Shown here: positions 11,451-22,750 of the stretch, in pieces
How positions within the stretch are numbered: the first letter of the stretch is position 1
How the letters are laid out: each line of letters opens with the position of its first letter
DNA from: Mycteria americana
Taxonomy: Eukaryota; Chordata; Aves; Ciconiiformes; Ciconiidae
Assembly: GCF_035582795.1 (NCBI RefSeq)
Contig: NC_134366.1
Location: 92,437,756 to 92,501,755, forward strand
Direction of reading: 5' to 3'
DNA: 64,000 nucleotides
Notes under the pieces: model-generated
What the model was told of the DNA's origin: nothing
Database searches by the model: none
What the model saw: the letters and a program-made list of their open reading frames with translations, nothing else
Made by a program: the position numbers and the translations under genes

Positions 11451-13116
11451 ATTATACAAATATTTTAAAACTACCTTGAACTTCCAGCTAAATTTATTTG
11501 TGATCTGTTTGTGTCCTTGAGTTCTTTTGCTTCTTAGGCTTGTTCTTTGCCTGAAATAAATTTTATTCTGCAATGTATTAACTGAGAACAATAACATTCG
11601 CTCTCAACTTTTGTTAAGCAGAACAAGCCACGCTCTTCTAATCTCCTCATGTGAAATAGAGTCCCTGCTCCTTTTTCATCCTAATATCCCCTCTCTGCAC
11701 GGGTTCTGATTTGAATTAATCTGTCTTGCATGTAGGTGATCACAGCACTGCAGTGCTGCACAAATCCAAATACAAGGTCAACGAAGAAATATTCATATCC
11801 TGCACTAGGCACTCTTGTTACAGAAAACATTCCGCAGCACAATACAGCCATAGATTTAATTTCTTTTTTTTTTTTCATGACTGCACCCTGCCCATACTGA
11901 TCCTGTCACTGTTTATAATTTCCTGATCTTGCTTTATATATATATATATAAATACATAAATGCAGACATATGCAAAATTATTGTGCCATAGAAATGATTA
12001 ATGATGACAAATCCTACTATTAAAAAGGCTTTTCTGATGTTTGCCCTGAACAATTCTCTCACCACTACTTTTCATTAGTCTTAATTGGACCACTTTTTTC
12101 CCTCAGAAGCTGTTAAGTGTTCTAAACCCAGGTGTCTTTCAAATATTTGTACACAGAAATCTTGTCCTCTTTTAAGTTACATCTGTTGATCTTTTCTGGT
12201 GAGTCATTTTTTTCCAGCACCCTAATTATTTGGATGTGAATGAAAAAGATTTCTTTACAACAACATGTTTTCATATAGTTCTCAATTTTGTTTTTAGGCT
12301 CCTGCAAAAACCACTGAAATATTCTTTATATCCCAGAGATCACAAGTACCTAAAATGTGAGAGACATAACCTTTTAAGTGTATTGATCACAGAATGCCTT
12401 ATTCTCCTTGTATTACAAGTGCTTTTGAGATACTAACTCTGATTCCAATTTGGTCGTGTGGAATTGTGGTCCTTCTGGGAAAGCAAGCTTTATTTAAATA
12501 GTAACTAAGAACAAGAAATTCCCAGTGATGCAGCAGGTTTCCCCAGTCGTGGTTTCTCTCATCTTCTGTTTCTCCACAAATTCCTCCTTTGGGAAATTGT
12601 TTAAAGCTAATCTGGAAGTGAATTCTCATAGTTTCTCGATGAGATTGCCAGTCGTATGTTGGTAATTTGCCATGCAAGAGATAAACTGGCTTTTTTTGAG
12701 GTAGCATTTTGTTGTTCATGGCTTACGTACTGCTTTTCACATTAATTGTTTAAAGAGCAGTAAATCATCTGTAGACTTAGTAAGTGTAAATTTGAGCTTG
12801 TGAGACTAACCCAGACTGCTGGGCCCTGTGTAGAGTTCATTGGCTAAATGTTTATGAATATATAAGGAGCTCTTAGCTCCAATACTTAAATTATTTCTAT
12901 ATCCCTTCTAAGCGTAGTTGCAGAAGCCTCCTGTGTCTGGTCTTGGCACGTGAGCTTCCTATAAAGGGAAGGTATGCGCCGATTCCAGCACCATCCTGTT
13001 GATCCTGCAGAGGAAATTTTCCAACCACAGCACATCAGCTACTGCACAAAATAACTCTAATAAAATTTTTCAGCCATTGGTTACAACTTATTTTGAAACA
13101 GAAAAATGTTTAACTG
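11451..13116. other. AT-rich intergenic sequence, no gene seen
   Basis: I see no coding frame with gene-like features. There is an AATAAA at 11555-11560 on the + strand that could serve as a late MARCHF11 polyadenylation site, and a (TA)n tract at about 11936-11950. The rest is plain AT-rich sequence, ending at the target-site duplication of the LTR at 13117. Confidence 0.6.
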
Positions 13117-13877
13117 TGTACTGGGTGCAGGTGTCCAGGTGGGGATGTGGGGGTGGGAGCTGCAGGGGTGGCCTCTGTGAGGAGAGGCTGGCACTGCCCC
13201 GTGCCAGACACAGCTGGTCCCAACCAGAGATTCCCCTGCGACCCTGGAGAGATCCTGGTGGAGAAGGTATTTCCCTGTAGCCCCTGGAGAGACCACGGTG
13301 GAGAAGGTGGTATCTCCTGCAGCCCATGGAGAGGATCATGCTGGAGCAGATATCCACACTGCAGCCCTGGAGGACTCCACACCACAGCAGGTGGACATGT
13401 CCTGAAGGAACTGCGGCCCATGGAGAGCCCATGCTGGAGCAGGTTTATCCTGAAGGACTGCAGCCCGTGGGAAGGCCCCACGCTGGAGCAGGTAAAAGTG
13501 TGAGGAGGAAGGAGCAGCAGAGAAGAGCTGTTATGGACTGCATGACCCCCATTCCTCATCCCCCTGTGCTGCCTGGGGGACGAGGTAGAGGAGTTAGGAG
13601 TGAAGGGGTGGAGCTGAGCCTGGGAAGAAGGGTGGTGGGTGGAAGGAAGGTGGTTTAGGTTCCGTCTTTGTTTCTCACCATCCAACTGTATTTTAATTGG
13701 CAATAAATTAATTTTCCCCGCGTTGTCTCTTTTTTGCTTGTGATAGTAATTGGTAAGTGGTGCCCTTGTCTTTGTCTCCACCCACAAGCTTTTTCATACT
13801 TTTTTTCTCCCCCTGTCCTGTTGAGGAGGGGGAGAGAGCAGCTGGGTGGGGATCTGACAGCCAGCCAACCCACCACA
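13117..13877 (+). mobile_element. Solo LTR of an avian endogenous retrovirus, sense on + strand
   Basis: The element begins TGTACTGGG and ends CCACCACA, so it has the TG...CA termini of an LTR. It is flanked by a perfect 5-bp target-site duplication, AACTG at 13112-13116 and again at 13878-13882. Inside are six imperfect GC-rich repeat units (13239-13492), then an AATAAA polyadenylation signal at 13702-13707 followed by a GT-rich stretch. The order places U3 on the left and U5 on the right. No internal retroviral genes adjoin it, so it is a solo LTR left by recombination. From memory, full copies have more U3 sequence, including a TATA region, between about 13225 and 13232; that part looks deleted here. 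The long minus-strand open frame across it is a compositional artefact. Confidence 0.9.
13239..13492 (+). repeat. Six imperfect tandem units of 40-51 bp inside the LTR
   Basis: Units start near 13239, 13278, 13320, 13362, 13414 and 13461. Each opens with a variant of CAGCCCATGGAGAG and most continue to a variant of GCTGGAGCAGG. The spacing varies between 39 and 52 bases, so the array is old and edited by small indels. Confidence 0.8.
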
Positions 13878-13882
13878 AACTG

Positions 13883-14109
13883 TTTTAAGTAAGGTAGAGC
13901 TCTCAGAGCCATTTCAGCCCTACTTTTTCATCTTGATCTTCAACAGACTTAATTATTAACTTGGAAATTATTTCCATTTCCATTTGATTAAATGATATTC
14001 AAATTTTTGGCATGAGACAAAAACAGAGGTGCAAACTTCACAGCATCAATTAGCTATCATGATAAAGATTAATATTGGCTCATTTTTAATATGATGAGTC
14101 GTTACCTGG
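13883..14109. other. Short AT-rich spacer
   Basis: Nothing recognisable lies between the LTR and the next repeat. Confidence 0.6.
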
Positions 14110-14515
14110 CAAAATTAAGGCTCTGCATTGTTTCTTGCCCTTGATGTCCCTGCGAGTTCAAGCCGAGCTTTGGCTTTCCTAATCCCATCCCTGCATGCCT
14201 GGGCGATATTTCTAAAGCCCTCCTTTGAAGCCTGGCCCCGCTTCCACCTCCTGTATGTGGCTGTTTTGCAGTGGAGTTGTGCCATGAGTTCTCAGCTTAG
14301 CCAGGCCGGGATCCTGATACGCCTGCTTGTTTTCCTGGGTATCAGGATGGTCCATTCTTGTATCTGGAGGAGGCAGTCCATACAAACCCTGCAGCTGCCC
14401 TCATCTCCTTCACCCTTCAGAGCTGCTCCCTGTGACCCCAGCTGCCCGCTCCCTGGACAAGCCGCAGGCTGCTCGCCCTGTGCCCCACGTCTGGGCTCTG
14501 CAGAATATCTTAGTT
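14110..14515 (-). mobile_element. Decayed CR1-type ORF2 fragment, antisense (coding sense on - strand)
   Basis: Read on the - strand this resembles the CR1 ORF2 stretch between the endonuclease and reverse-transcriptase domains. It has traces of the 'RRPAWLN-REL', 'WKRGQAS' and 'ACRDGIRKAK' type blocks, and on the + strand recognisable words such as GGCTTTCCTAATCCCATCCC (14171-14190). The frame is broken. The match is from memory of common bird repeats, so the family name is less certain than the fact that it is an interspersed repeat. Confidence 0.55.
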
Positions 14516-16189
14516 TATTGCATCATTATTCTGTAAATTACATATCCAAGGAGTGATTACCAATATTGAAATCTACCTCAAATCTACCTACGGCAGCACA
14601 GGACAATACAAGCAGGGACTACTATACTGAGAAGCATACTTCTCCCTCTGAAACCTTAACAGGTGTTTTAAAGAGAACTGAAGATTTCTAGTGGACTGGA
14701 TTTGAAAATAGTGTGTTATTATCTGTCAGATCTGTTACTCCAATAATTATGTACTAAGAAACATGAAAATTTTCTAATGCTTGAAAAATAGGAACTGTTA
14801 GCAGCTTTTCTGAAGGGAAATGAAGATGTTCTTTAAAACATTTCATCTTTCTTGTTTGCCTTACATAAAAGAATTAATTTTCATAAACCTCATAATAATT
14901 TCAAAAAACCCTAGTGAGCTACCAGTTCCTAGAATCATCTCTTAGCTGTTGTGTAAGAGGAACTAAAGCAGTGTTCAGGGCTGAGAAAGGACACCAGAGA
15001 AATCTTTAAAAACTGGTAATACTTGTATTTCATTTTATTAAAAGCAGAAATGAGGTTTCAGATCTTTCTACATTCAGAAATTTGCCAGGTGGATACTGAC
15101 TTTTCTCCTGGATATCCATACTCCTGGATAAGAAGAGATATTTATAATGTACTGCAGAGTCCAACCACAGTCTGAATTAAAGGTGATGCATACATTAAAA
15201 CCAGTCACATGGCAAAAAATAAAAAGGAAGCACTAGGAGACAGGCCCCTGAGAAGCATAAACACCTTTCAAAGATCACCTGCAGATAACAGAAAAATAGC
15301 AATCAGTAGCATAATTTTTCCCCGCTGTGGCCAGTCAACTATCCTGCAGGCGTGTAGAAACCCATGATCATCCCCCTACTTAACGAGTTCTCGCCTGAGA
15401 GACTGAAAGGATCCTTTCCCCTGGAGCCTCCACATGTGCTAACTCCAGCTGCATTTGACCCTGACTTGTCACCATTTGCTCCCTTAGTTCAGAAGACCTT
15501 AGCAGCGGGCTTGAGGGGCTGTCCTCTGAAGGATTAAAGATGTATCAGCTGAAAGTTTGTAAAAGCCTCATAAAATGACATTTTCAGCATGAAGCAGCTG
15601 GCTGAAGCCAACCACAGAACTAGTTTTAACACCAGTCCAAGCAAATAGTGTTAAATCAGGTTCATGCTGGCGAGTCCGTCTGGGTGCCAGAATTCAGGAT
15701 CGGCCATGGGCAGAGATCAGAAATGCCGCCGAGGTCACCACAAGAGCGAGAGTTAAGGTGAATGACAGGGGCTTGAACAGCGGTGGCTTGGGGACCCAGA
15801 GAACTTCCTCCAGCTTCCACAGTTCCTTCCTGGCCCAAAACCTTGCTTTGTCCTACACATGAGGCTGGAAGAGGAACAGCCAAACTTGTGAAAGGAAAAA
15901 TTATGTTGCATAATTAGTCCACAGGTCCCATTTTCTAGGCCTGGCCACCACTAATTCTCGAGGAAAGAGTACTTCTCCCCTCCCTCGTTTGCAACTTTTG
16001 CCCTGCCAGTTTTGAAAAAGAGGGGGAAAATGCAGTCAAACCAAGCAACTTGGTTTTTCCGAGGGATCATATCAAAGTCACCACATGCTCCTCATCCCAG
16101 TTAAGCTAGAATTCAAAATGTTGAGCTGGAGCAGCTAAGCCTTTAAAGAGGGGAAACCTGAACTCCACTGTAGGAGACAGACGGAATGT
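14516..16189. other. Intergenic sequence, nothing recognised
   Basis: This is AT-rich up to about 15300 and more balanced after that. I see no transposon, RNA gene or coding frame that I can support. Confidence 0.5.
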
Positions 16190-16440
16190 GAGCGACGTCC
16201 CCCTTCCCACGCCCCTGCAGTAAGGCTTCCCCCAGCGCTGCGCTCTACCAGCTGCCTGGGAACCGGCCCTGCGCGGGCTCCGTCACGGCCGGGGCTGGCT
16301 TTGGCTGAGCTCTCTGCTGCAGGCAGGGGCCTCTAGCAAGTCCTCGCCTGCGTGCCTGCAGCGGGTCTCAGCCCCTCTTTGCCTTTCTGCTCCGCTTCAG
16401 ACGTCCCTGCCCGCGGAGCTGCCCCAGAGGAAGGCGTCCC
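16190..16440. promoter_or_regulatory. CpG-dense patch (small island), no gene identified
   Basis: By eye roughly 20 CpG dinucleotides fall within about 250 bases of GC-rich sequence, far above the surrounding DNA. There is no TATA box or recognisable exon beside it. It may be an orphan CpG island, the promoter of a non-coding transcript or an enhancer; it could also be GC-rich sequence without function. Confidence 0.35.
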
Positions 16441-17670
16441 TTCCGTTCCCCAAGTGCAGCTCAGCCAGAGAGCTGTGGTCAGGCCTTGGCAAACAGGCAG
16501 CTGCCCTCCCTCCTGCCCACCGCACCCTATACACCGCACAGTAGCCTGAATAAGCAAACCACTTCTACCATGGGTCACAAATATACGAACTCCTCCTGCG
16601 CAGCTGCACGGACGTGGTTTTGTTTTCTCTAATGCAACCAGTCAAAATGAATAGTAGCTAGAGGCTGGTGTAGGGACAGAAGTCCTGTGCCACCTGCATT
16701 TCTCCTATCAGGGAGCATCCCTGAATAGAACGCTTTCATCTCTCTTATGAAGAAAGCAATTAAATCCAGAAAAGGCCCAAATAATTTTAATGTAACGTGT
16801 TTTGTCCCCTCAGACATAGCTTCCCAAGCCGTGCAGTAGGTCTCTGGTGTACTGACCTAACAAGACAGGAAAATCTATCATCCAGGCACAGACTGGCTCC
16901 GTCTGGGTAGCGTTTCTTGTTAGACTTTGCTGTTTCTTGTCCCGTAAAGATTCAGTTTGTATTAATGAACTTTAGAAAAGAATCTATAGAAGCTTTTACA
17001 CTTTGAAACGGAACCTTTTCTGTACACGGGCAGATATTAGCAAGACATTTCGAGCTAGCGCCTCACATGCAGCACACACTGGGGTGGGGTGTTTGTTCCC
17101 ACTAAATACATCTGGGCTATCACTCACTCCCAGACGCTAAGGTAATTTATCCACATCCCAGTTTGCCGCTAATGAGGATTTGGCATTTGTCCATGCAACA
17201 GGAGTTTCTAAGAGACCCGTTCAACATTTATCCTCACATCAAGTGTTTATCACCTTCACAGGACATTAATTTGGGTTTTACATTTTTAATAAGACACCCG
17301 TTTACTCCCGTGGAGAAAAGTGTGCTTCACCTTGTTTAACAATTAAAACACTTTGTAAAAAATGCACACACAATCTCATGGTAAGTAACAATCCCTAATG
17401 ACCAATCCACCATTTCCAGTCATTCGTAAGGTTAAATTAGTTTTCCTGTCCTCTTCCCAAATTCTCATGTTTCTTGTGACAGTTTCGAACCCATCACTCA
17501 GGAAAAGCCCCAGACACACCATGCCTCACACGCTGAAAGCTGTGTGCTTTGCATGATAGGACAGCTTTAAACTCCCCGTGCAGGTCAAACCAGCGTTCAG
17601 CTCTCGCGCCTTCACCCTGTTGGTGGAAGGGGTAGAGGTCAGACAGTCTCTTCCCAAGCATCAGCCAGAT
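16441..17670. other. Intergenic sequence with a candidate conserved non-coding block (about 17080-17480)
   Basis: The right part has no repeats. It contains homeodomain-like ATTA/TAAT cores near 17172 and 17266 (GCTAATGAGG, GACATTAATTTG), a CCAAT-like word (TGACCAATCC, 17399-17408) and evenly mixed composition typical of vertebrate conserved elements. This is judged by appearance only. The left part shows nothing recognisable. Confidence 0.25.
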
Positions 17671-17960
17671 CACAGAATCACAGAATCACAGAATCGTATA
17701 GGTTGGAAAAGACCTATAAGATCATCGAGTCCAACCGTAAACCTAACACTGCCAAGACCACCACTACACCATGTCCCTAAGCACCTCATCCAAACGTCCT
17801 TTAAATACCTCCAGGGATGGCGACTCAACCACTTCCCTGGGCAGCCTCTTCCAATGCTTGATAACCCTTTCAGTGAAGTAAAATTTCCTAATATCCAGTC
17901 TAAACCTCCCCTGGCGCAACTTGAGGCCATTTCCTCTTGTCCTATCACTTGTTACCTGGG
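17671..17960 (-). mobile_element. CR1 LINE 3'-end fragment, sense on - strand
   Basis: The left end carries three perfect copies of CACAGAAT (17671-17694), the reverse complement of the ATTCTGTG 8-mers that end CR1. They are followed by the reverse complement of the CR1 tail, with the 'GGTTGGAAAAGACCTATAAG' (17701-17720), 'TCATCCAAACG' and 'CCTGGGCAGCCTCTTCCA' blocks. It is better preserved than the other CR1 copies here, so probably younger. Open frames across it on both strands are shadows. Confidence 0.95.
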
Positions 17961-20088
17961 CTAAATGCCGTAGTTACGGAGCTGCGTGTCAGCAGTTGTC
18001 CCTGTTTCCCCAGCTGACGTGGACTCTGCTCGTGCCACAGCAGCCTCAAGGGCTGAGACACACTGGTCCCTACGAAAACCACCAGAGGCCAGCAGCTGTC
18101 CCCGTGTGTGCGCAGAGAACGCGACCTCCCGTTGCACAATCCCGCTGAACAGGCCTTCCTTCTTCTGAACCATCTCCCCGTTCTGCCTTTCCCTTCTCAC
18201 CAATGTGCCTTGTTCATCATGCCCCACGGGTGGAAAAATGCAGTAGCCCCGCCAGAAGGAAAAAAGAAAGTTACTTGTCAGCAGATTTTTTTGGAGATAG
18301 AAGTTGTTCCCTCCCCTGCCCAGGCCCTTCATTATGTACTGCCCTTCAGCAGCAGCAAGAAGGAGCTGTGATGGCTGCAGGGCTGCGTCCTTTCGCTCAA
18401 AAAACTCAAAAAACTGAACTCAAAAAACAGCCTGTGAGGACGATGCTCCTCAGGAGAGGGGCTGCACGTAAAGCCCAGTGCTCGGGACGTTGCTGGGTCT
18501 GACGCACCACCACCCCAGCCAGAGCCAGGCAGCCCTGCCAGGAAGGTCAAACAGCTCCCTGGCAGCGGATGGGCTGCTTTCTTACCCCGTCAGCGACTCC
18601 AGGCCTAAGGATGCCCAAAGATGCCCTCACTCCCTCCACGCACCGGCCAGCTCTTCTGCTGCTGGCCTTCCCCCGGTGCCTGGGACCCCCCTCACACCTC
18701 ACTGCCCTGCTCGGGGGTACGGCGACGGGCAGAGCCTGCCTCTTCGGCTGACTGTCTCCGGTGGGAGGGGAAAGAGCTTCACCTCTTCTTCTATTGCAGC
18801 TTTCCAGAAAACACAGGCGGCACTTACCGAACTCCCACCTGGAAACGAGTCTCTGTGCAGAGAAGGAGAGGCCACGTCTGGGCAGGCAGAGGTAGGGGGA
18901 CAGCAGGAGGGACACAAAATTATCCCAGCAGAAGCCACTTCAGACAAGGCTGTGGTAGATTGGGATTAGTCACGAGTGGAAACAGGTGGTGAAAAGGCAT
19001 TGATCAGTTATTCTCTTTGAATCTGTTTGCAAGGTGTCACAACCATCTCCCGAGTGCCTGCGTTCGCGGGGCTCGGATGCTGCCTGCCCTTTCCTTCACT
19101 TCTGGGTGCGGAAAGCAATGGCCAGCATTCACTATAGGACATGCCATATGTTCAGTATAATGTGGGAATATAGGCCTGGCATCATGTCTAAGCTATAGCT
19201 CACTGCTGGCACGGTGTCTGTGCCCAGCGCCGTCCTGCTAAACCCCCGTTACGTTTTCCTCCTCCGTCCCAATGCCTCATTGGCATGCCAGGGCTCAAAA
19301 ACGCTGAAGCGGGCAGAGCTGCCAGGTGTCAGATGGAGATGCCTCTGGGTATTCGGCATAGCCATGCCACTAGGATCTTTTGCCGTTCACTGACCATTTC
19401 GCTCCTCAAGTTCAGGGGAAATATTATCCTGTGGATTTAACCCTGGCAGGAGCAAGAGACATGGCTGAGCGCAGGGTGTTGGTCTCAACTACAGAATTGC
19501 TTCCTTTAAAAGACATCCTGCAGCTGTCCAAAATGGAAAACTTGATTTATCTTCCACTCCTTCTTTATTGAAAGCAAAATGTGTAAGAAGGCAGGAACAA
19601 GCCTCTGCCAGCGACCCGCGGGAGGACGTGAATTCTCCCATTGTTTGAGGCCTCTTGATTGCCAGGAAAAGGGCTGAATGAGATGCACCCTGATGAACCT
19701 AGCAGACAGCCCTGCTCGACACCAACCTCCTAACCTTGGGCTCAGCTCCCTCGCTACCCGCAGTGAGACCGGAGAGGAACTCCTGAGGGGCTCCATGCTG
19801 TGACCCTTACGGCACATGGGTTTAGGGTCCTCCCATTCTCCTCCTCTGGCATCAGAGTGCAAGAAATGAATTCTCCTGACATTCATGGTAGCTCTTCCCT
19901 TAACTGAGGAAAAGCTTCAGCAGCTTCCCCCACCCCCGGTGGTAATGCTTGCAAGGACATACGACATGTTGGCACTGCCAGCTGGATTCTAATGTCTAAG
20001 CTCGGACACTGTTTTATATTGACAGTGCAAATCTCTTAGAATGAAAAAACTCTCAACTGATACAGTTCAAATCAAATTTAAACCGATT
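17961..20088. other. GC-richer intergenic sequence, no gene supported
   Basis: The stretch 17960-18970 is GC-rich and carries many overlapping open frames in all phases, which is what composition alone produces. None has domain-like sequence or credible splice structure. From 18970 to 20088 I recognise no repeat or gene. Confidence 0.5.
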
Positions 20089-20990
20089 TTTATTGAGATA
20101 AAAATACAATATAAAAAAAGAGAAAAAATCTCTTCCCAGGCAGATGTGGGCGGTGTGGAGAGGTGAGATGGGGGTGGGACACAAGGAGCCCGCCTAGATG
20201 AGATGTGGCTTGAAGAAGGTGGACCCAAGTGATGGTGGCAGGCAGCTGGTGCTCCATGCTACAAAGGATGGTGAAAAGCCTGCCTTGTCCCAGCCACTGT
20301 GACCTGGGGAAATTTCCTTCCTGACCCTGACGGTAGCGATTGGCTTTACACCAAGCGCAAGAACAGAAGTGGCACAGTCGAGTCCATGGGGCCTCCCGGG
20401 GGTGGTCCATGCATGTGGCCATCACAGTGGCCTCCTGATGTCCTGGATCATCTGAACCATCACCATGAGGAGGATCAGGAGAATCAGGTTCAAGCCAGAC
20501 AATTCCTGACTATTCGTTGTCCTTGGTATACATAGCAGCCATCACTTTAACAGGGTCTATTTGAGTAGACCATAGTAAATGATCCCTACGCACGTGAGAA
20601 TTGGCTGTGATCTGAGGCTGCAGTTCTGATCCTAAGAACCTGTTTTGATTTCCTAGCTGCATACATTGTGTTTTATACATCTTGTTATTTTTTATAACTG
20701 TTTCTTTTTCTCTTTCTAGCATTTTGTTCTTACATATCTCCTCTTCTAACTTCTCCACTACTGCTCGCAAGCAACTCCCTAACAGCTAGCGCAAGCCTGC
20801 TTTCCCCTTTCCTCTCCTCCACTTACTAGAACCTTTCATTTTTTCAGATTCATCCCAGACTTGGTGGCTGCCTGGCCCAGGGGATGGTGCACCCCACGGC
20901 GAGTCTGCCTGTTGTGGTGTTCGGGTTTGTAGGAGAGTCCCTGGTCCTAGTACTAAATCTTGAGCCTCATCCATGGTGAAGATATCCTGA
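20089..20990 (-). pseudogene. Possible degraded retroviral (gag-like / env-tail-like) remnant on - strand
   Basis: Read on the - strand, the patch contains an 86-codon frame (20510-20770) rich in charged heptad-like sequence (LEREKETVIKNN). That frame ends in a WSTQIDPVKV block reminiscent of coiled-coil gag proteins of bird endogenous retroviruses. A proline/glycine-rich frame lies upstream (20786-20974). Downstream, a short strongly hydrophobic run (LILLILLMVMVQMI, about 20435-20490) resembles a membrane anchor. An AATAAA on the - strand lies at 20089-20094. Stops separate the pieces, and I see no protease, polymerase or LTR pair. It could instead be a non-coding transcript or a decayed processed copy. 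The identification is by general resemblance only. Confidence 0.3.
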
Positions 20991-22154
20991 TTTGCTCATA
21001 ATGAGATTTGAGAGAGTCTACTAATTATCTCAGGTTCCTAAATACTGCTGCAGTGGGTAGCTAAGTCCATCTTGTTGTTTTAATACAAGTCTAAAATATG
21101 TTGGTTCAGCCGTCATATGAGGGTTGTGAGTTACTTTGGTTGCTGCCAGGGAGGTCCCTTTACACACTGAGAGCTGCCCGAATCGCATCAGTGACCAACA
21201 GCAACGCAGCAAAGCTTATCCATAATTCCCACCACAAATGCAGGTTGCTATTCCTCTCCCTCCCTCACGTGCAGGGCTGAACGAAGTACTCTCAAAGTCT
21301 CTGTGCCACATTGAGCACAAGGGAAGGACACTCAGCAGCTCCGTCATTAGTTGACTCCTCCATGCTATAGGAGGCTGGGATTCAATTCCTGCTTCTGCTG
21401 AAAGGCCTTGAACATGCCGCAAAGCTTTCCCTTTTTGCCCTGGAGGTGGCAAGGCCGTGAGAAGGATGCGTGCAACTAGTGCACCCACAGCCACAAAAAC
21501 CCCCCAATGTCATGACAAATCTTTTGAATTTATTGCAAAACTAATTCAGATATTTAAGGAATTGTTTTCTATGGATTCTCCAATTCATTGCTACCTTAAC
21601 ACTATATAAAACACTTGCCTGTCTAGTTTTGAGTATGTTCTCAGCAAGGAAATGAAGCTTTGCTAGGCATTCCATTATAAAAAGATTTTTCCATGGGAAA
21701 CAGACGTAAGCTACTAAATCACATCCTTTTACACACAGAAAAATTGATTGTGAAGTGAGGTTTTCCGAGAACTACCAGGCTACAAGCCTGATTTATTGTG
21801 TGGCCCTAGCCCTCCAATCTGTAGTATGTACTAAAATACAGAACTACCTGAAAAACGATGAGTTTTTCATATCAGCAGAACATCCATTTTTTTGAGTAGG
21901 GCATAAGGCAGCCAAAATATGGGAGCTTCCAAACTTGTAGGATTCCCTGTCCTTTTACATTTGCATTTTGTATTTCTGTATGGCCTTTTTTTCCCCTTTC
22001 CCATTTTCTTTGTTTCCTCTTCATATATAATAAAATTAATCCTTTGGAAGGCAGGGTGATTCATCTTTAGGACCAGTTGTAACTTAGTTTTTGTCATCTG
22101 ATGATCTTTTTATCTACAGCTTGTTTGCAACTGAGAAATGTGTACTAACCGCAT
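20991..22154. other. Intergenic sequence, nothing recognised
   Basis: No repeat, RNA gene or credible coding frame is seen. The right end is the target-site flank (CGCAT, 22150-22154) of the LTR that follows. Confidence 0.5.
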
Positions 22155-22427
22155 TGTGCTGGTTTTGGCTGGGATAGAGTTAATTTTCTTCATGGTAGCT
22201 TGCATGGTGCCATGTTTTGGACTTGTGATGAAAAAGGTGTGAAAACACACCAAAGTTTTAGCCATTGCTGAACAATGCTTACACAGAGTCAAGGCCTTTT
22301 CTGCTCCTCACCCCACCCCACCAGCGAGTAGGCTGGGGGTGCACAAGGAGCTGGGAGGGGACACGGCTGGGACAGCTGACCCCAGCTGACCAAAGGGATA
22401 TCCCATACCATATGGCGTCATGCTCAG

Positions 22428-22435
22428 CATATACA
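22428..22435 (+). promoter_or_regulatory. Decayed TATA box of the ERVL-like LTR
   Basis: CATATACA replaces the TATATAAA I would expect at this place in the family. It lies 7 bases after the CRE-like word and about 180 bases before the ATTAAA signal, so the LTR promoter is probably weakened. Confidence 0.5.
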
Positions 22436-22612
22436 GCTGGCAAGAGGAAGGGAGGGGGGGACATTCGGAGTGATGGCGTTTGTCTTCCCAAGTAACCGTT
22501 ACGCGTGATGGAGCCCTGCTTTCCTGGGGATGGCTGAACACCTGCCTGCCCATGGGAAGCAGTGAATGAATTCCTTGCTTTGCTTTGCTTGTGCGCGGCT
22601 TTTGCTTTCCCT

Positions 22613-22618
22613 ATTAAA
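22613..22618 (+). terminator. ATTAAA polyadenylation signal of the ERVL-like LTR
   Basis: ATTAAA is followed by a T-rich, GT-containing stretch before the end of the LTR, as expected for the R/U5 boundary. Confidence 0.6.
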
Positions 22619-22750
22619 CTGTTATTATCTCAACCCTTGAGTTTTCTCACTTTTGCTCTTCTGATTCTCTCCCCCATCCCATTGTGGGGGGAGTGAGTGA
22701 GTGGCTGTGTGGGGCTGAGTTGCTGGCTGGGGTTAAACCACAACATGCAT

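Larger units (their letters stand above)
22155..22745 (+). mobile_element. Solo LTR of an avian ERVL-like endogenous retrovirus, sense on + strand
   Basis: The element starts TGTGCTGGTTTTGGCTGGGA and ends with GGTTAAACCACAACA, giving TG...CA termini. The 5-bp flanks are CGCAT (22150-22154) and TGCAT (22746-22750), a duplication differing by one C-to-T change at a CpG. In U3 there is a CRE-like GGCGTCAT (22414-22421) and a decayed TATA box (CATATACA, 22428-22435). An ATTAAA polyadenylation signal sits at 22613-22618, followed by a T-rich U5. This order fixes the + orientation. The start and end resemble an LTR dispersed in many bird genomes. No internal genes remain. Confidence 0.9.

Noticed and set aside
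13110..13787. 225-codon minus-strand open frame
   Set aside because: It lies across an LTR with defined ends and a GC-rich repeat array; the frame is antisense to the element and explained by the repeat units.
18478..18992. Cluster of overlapping open frames on both strands (up to 163 codons)
   Set aside because: All are in GC-rich DNA with no domain or splice support; overlapping frames in several phases indicate chance.
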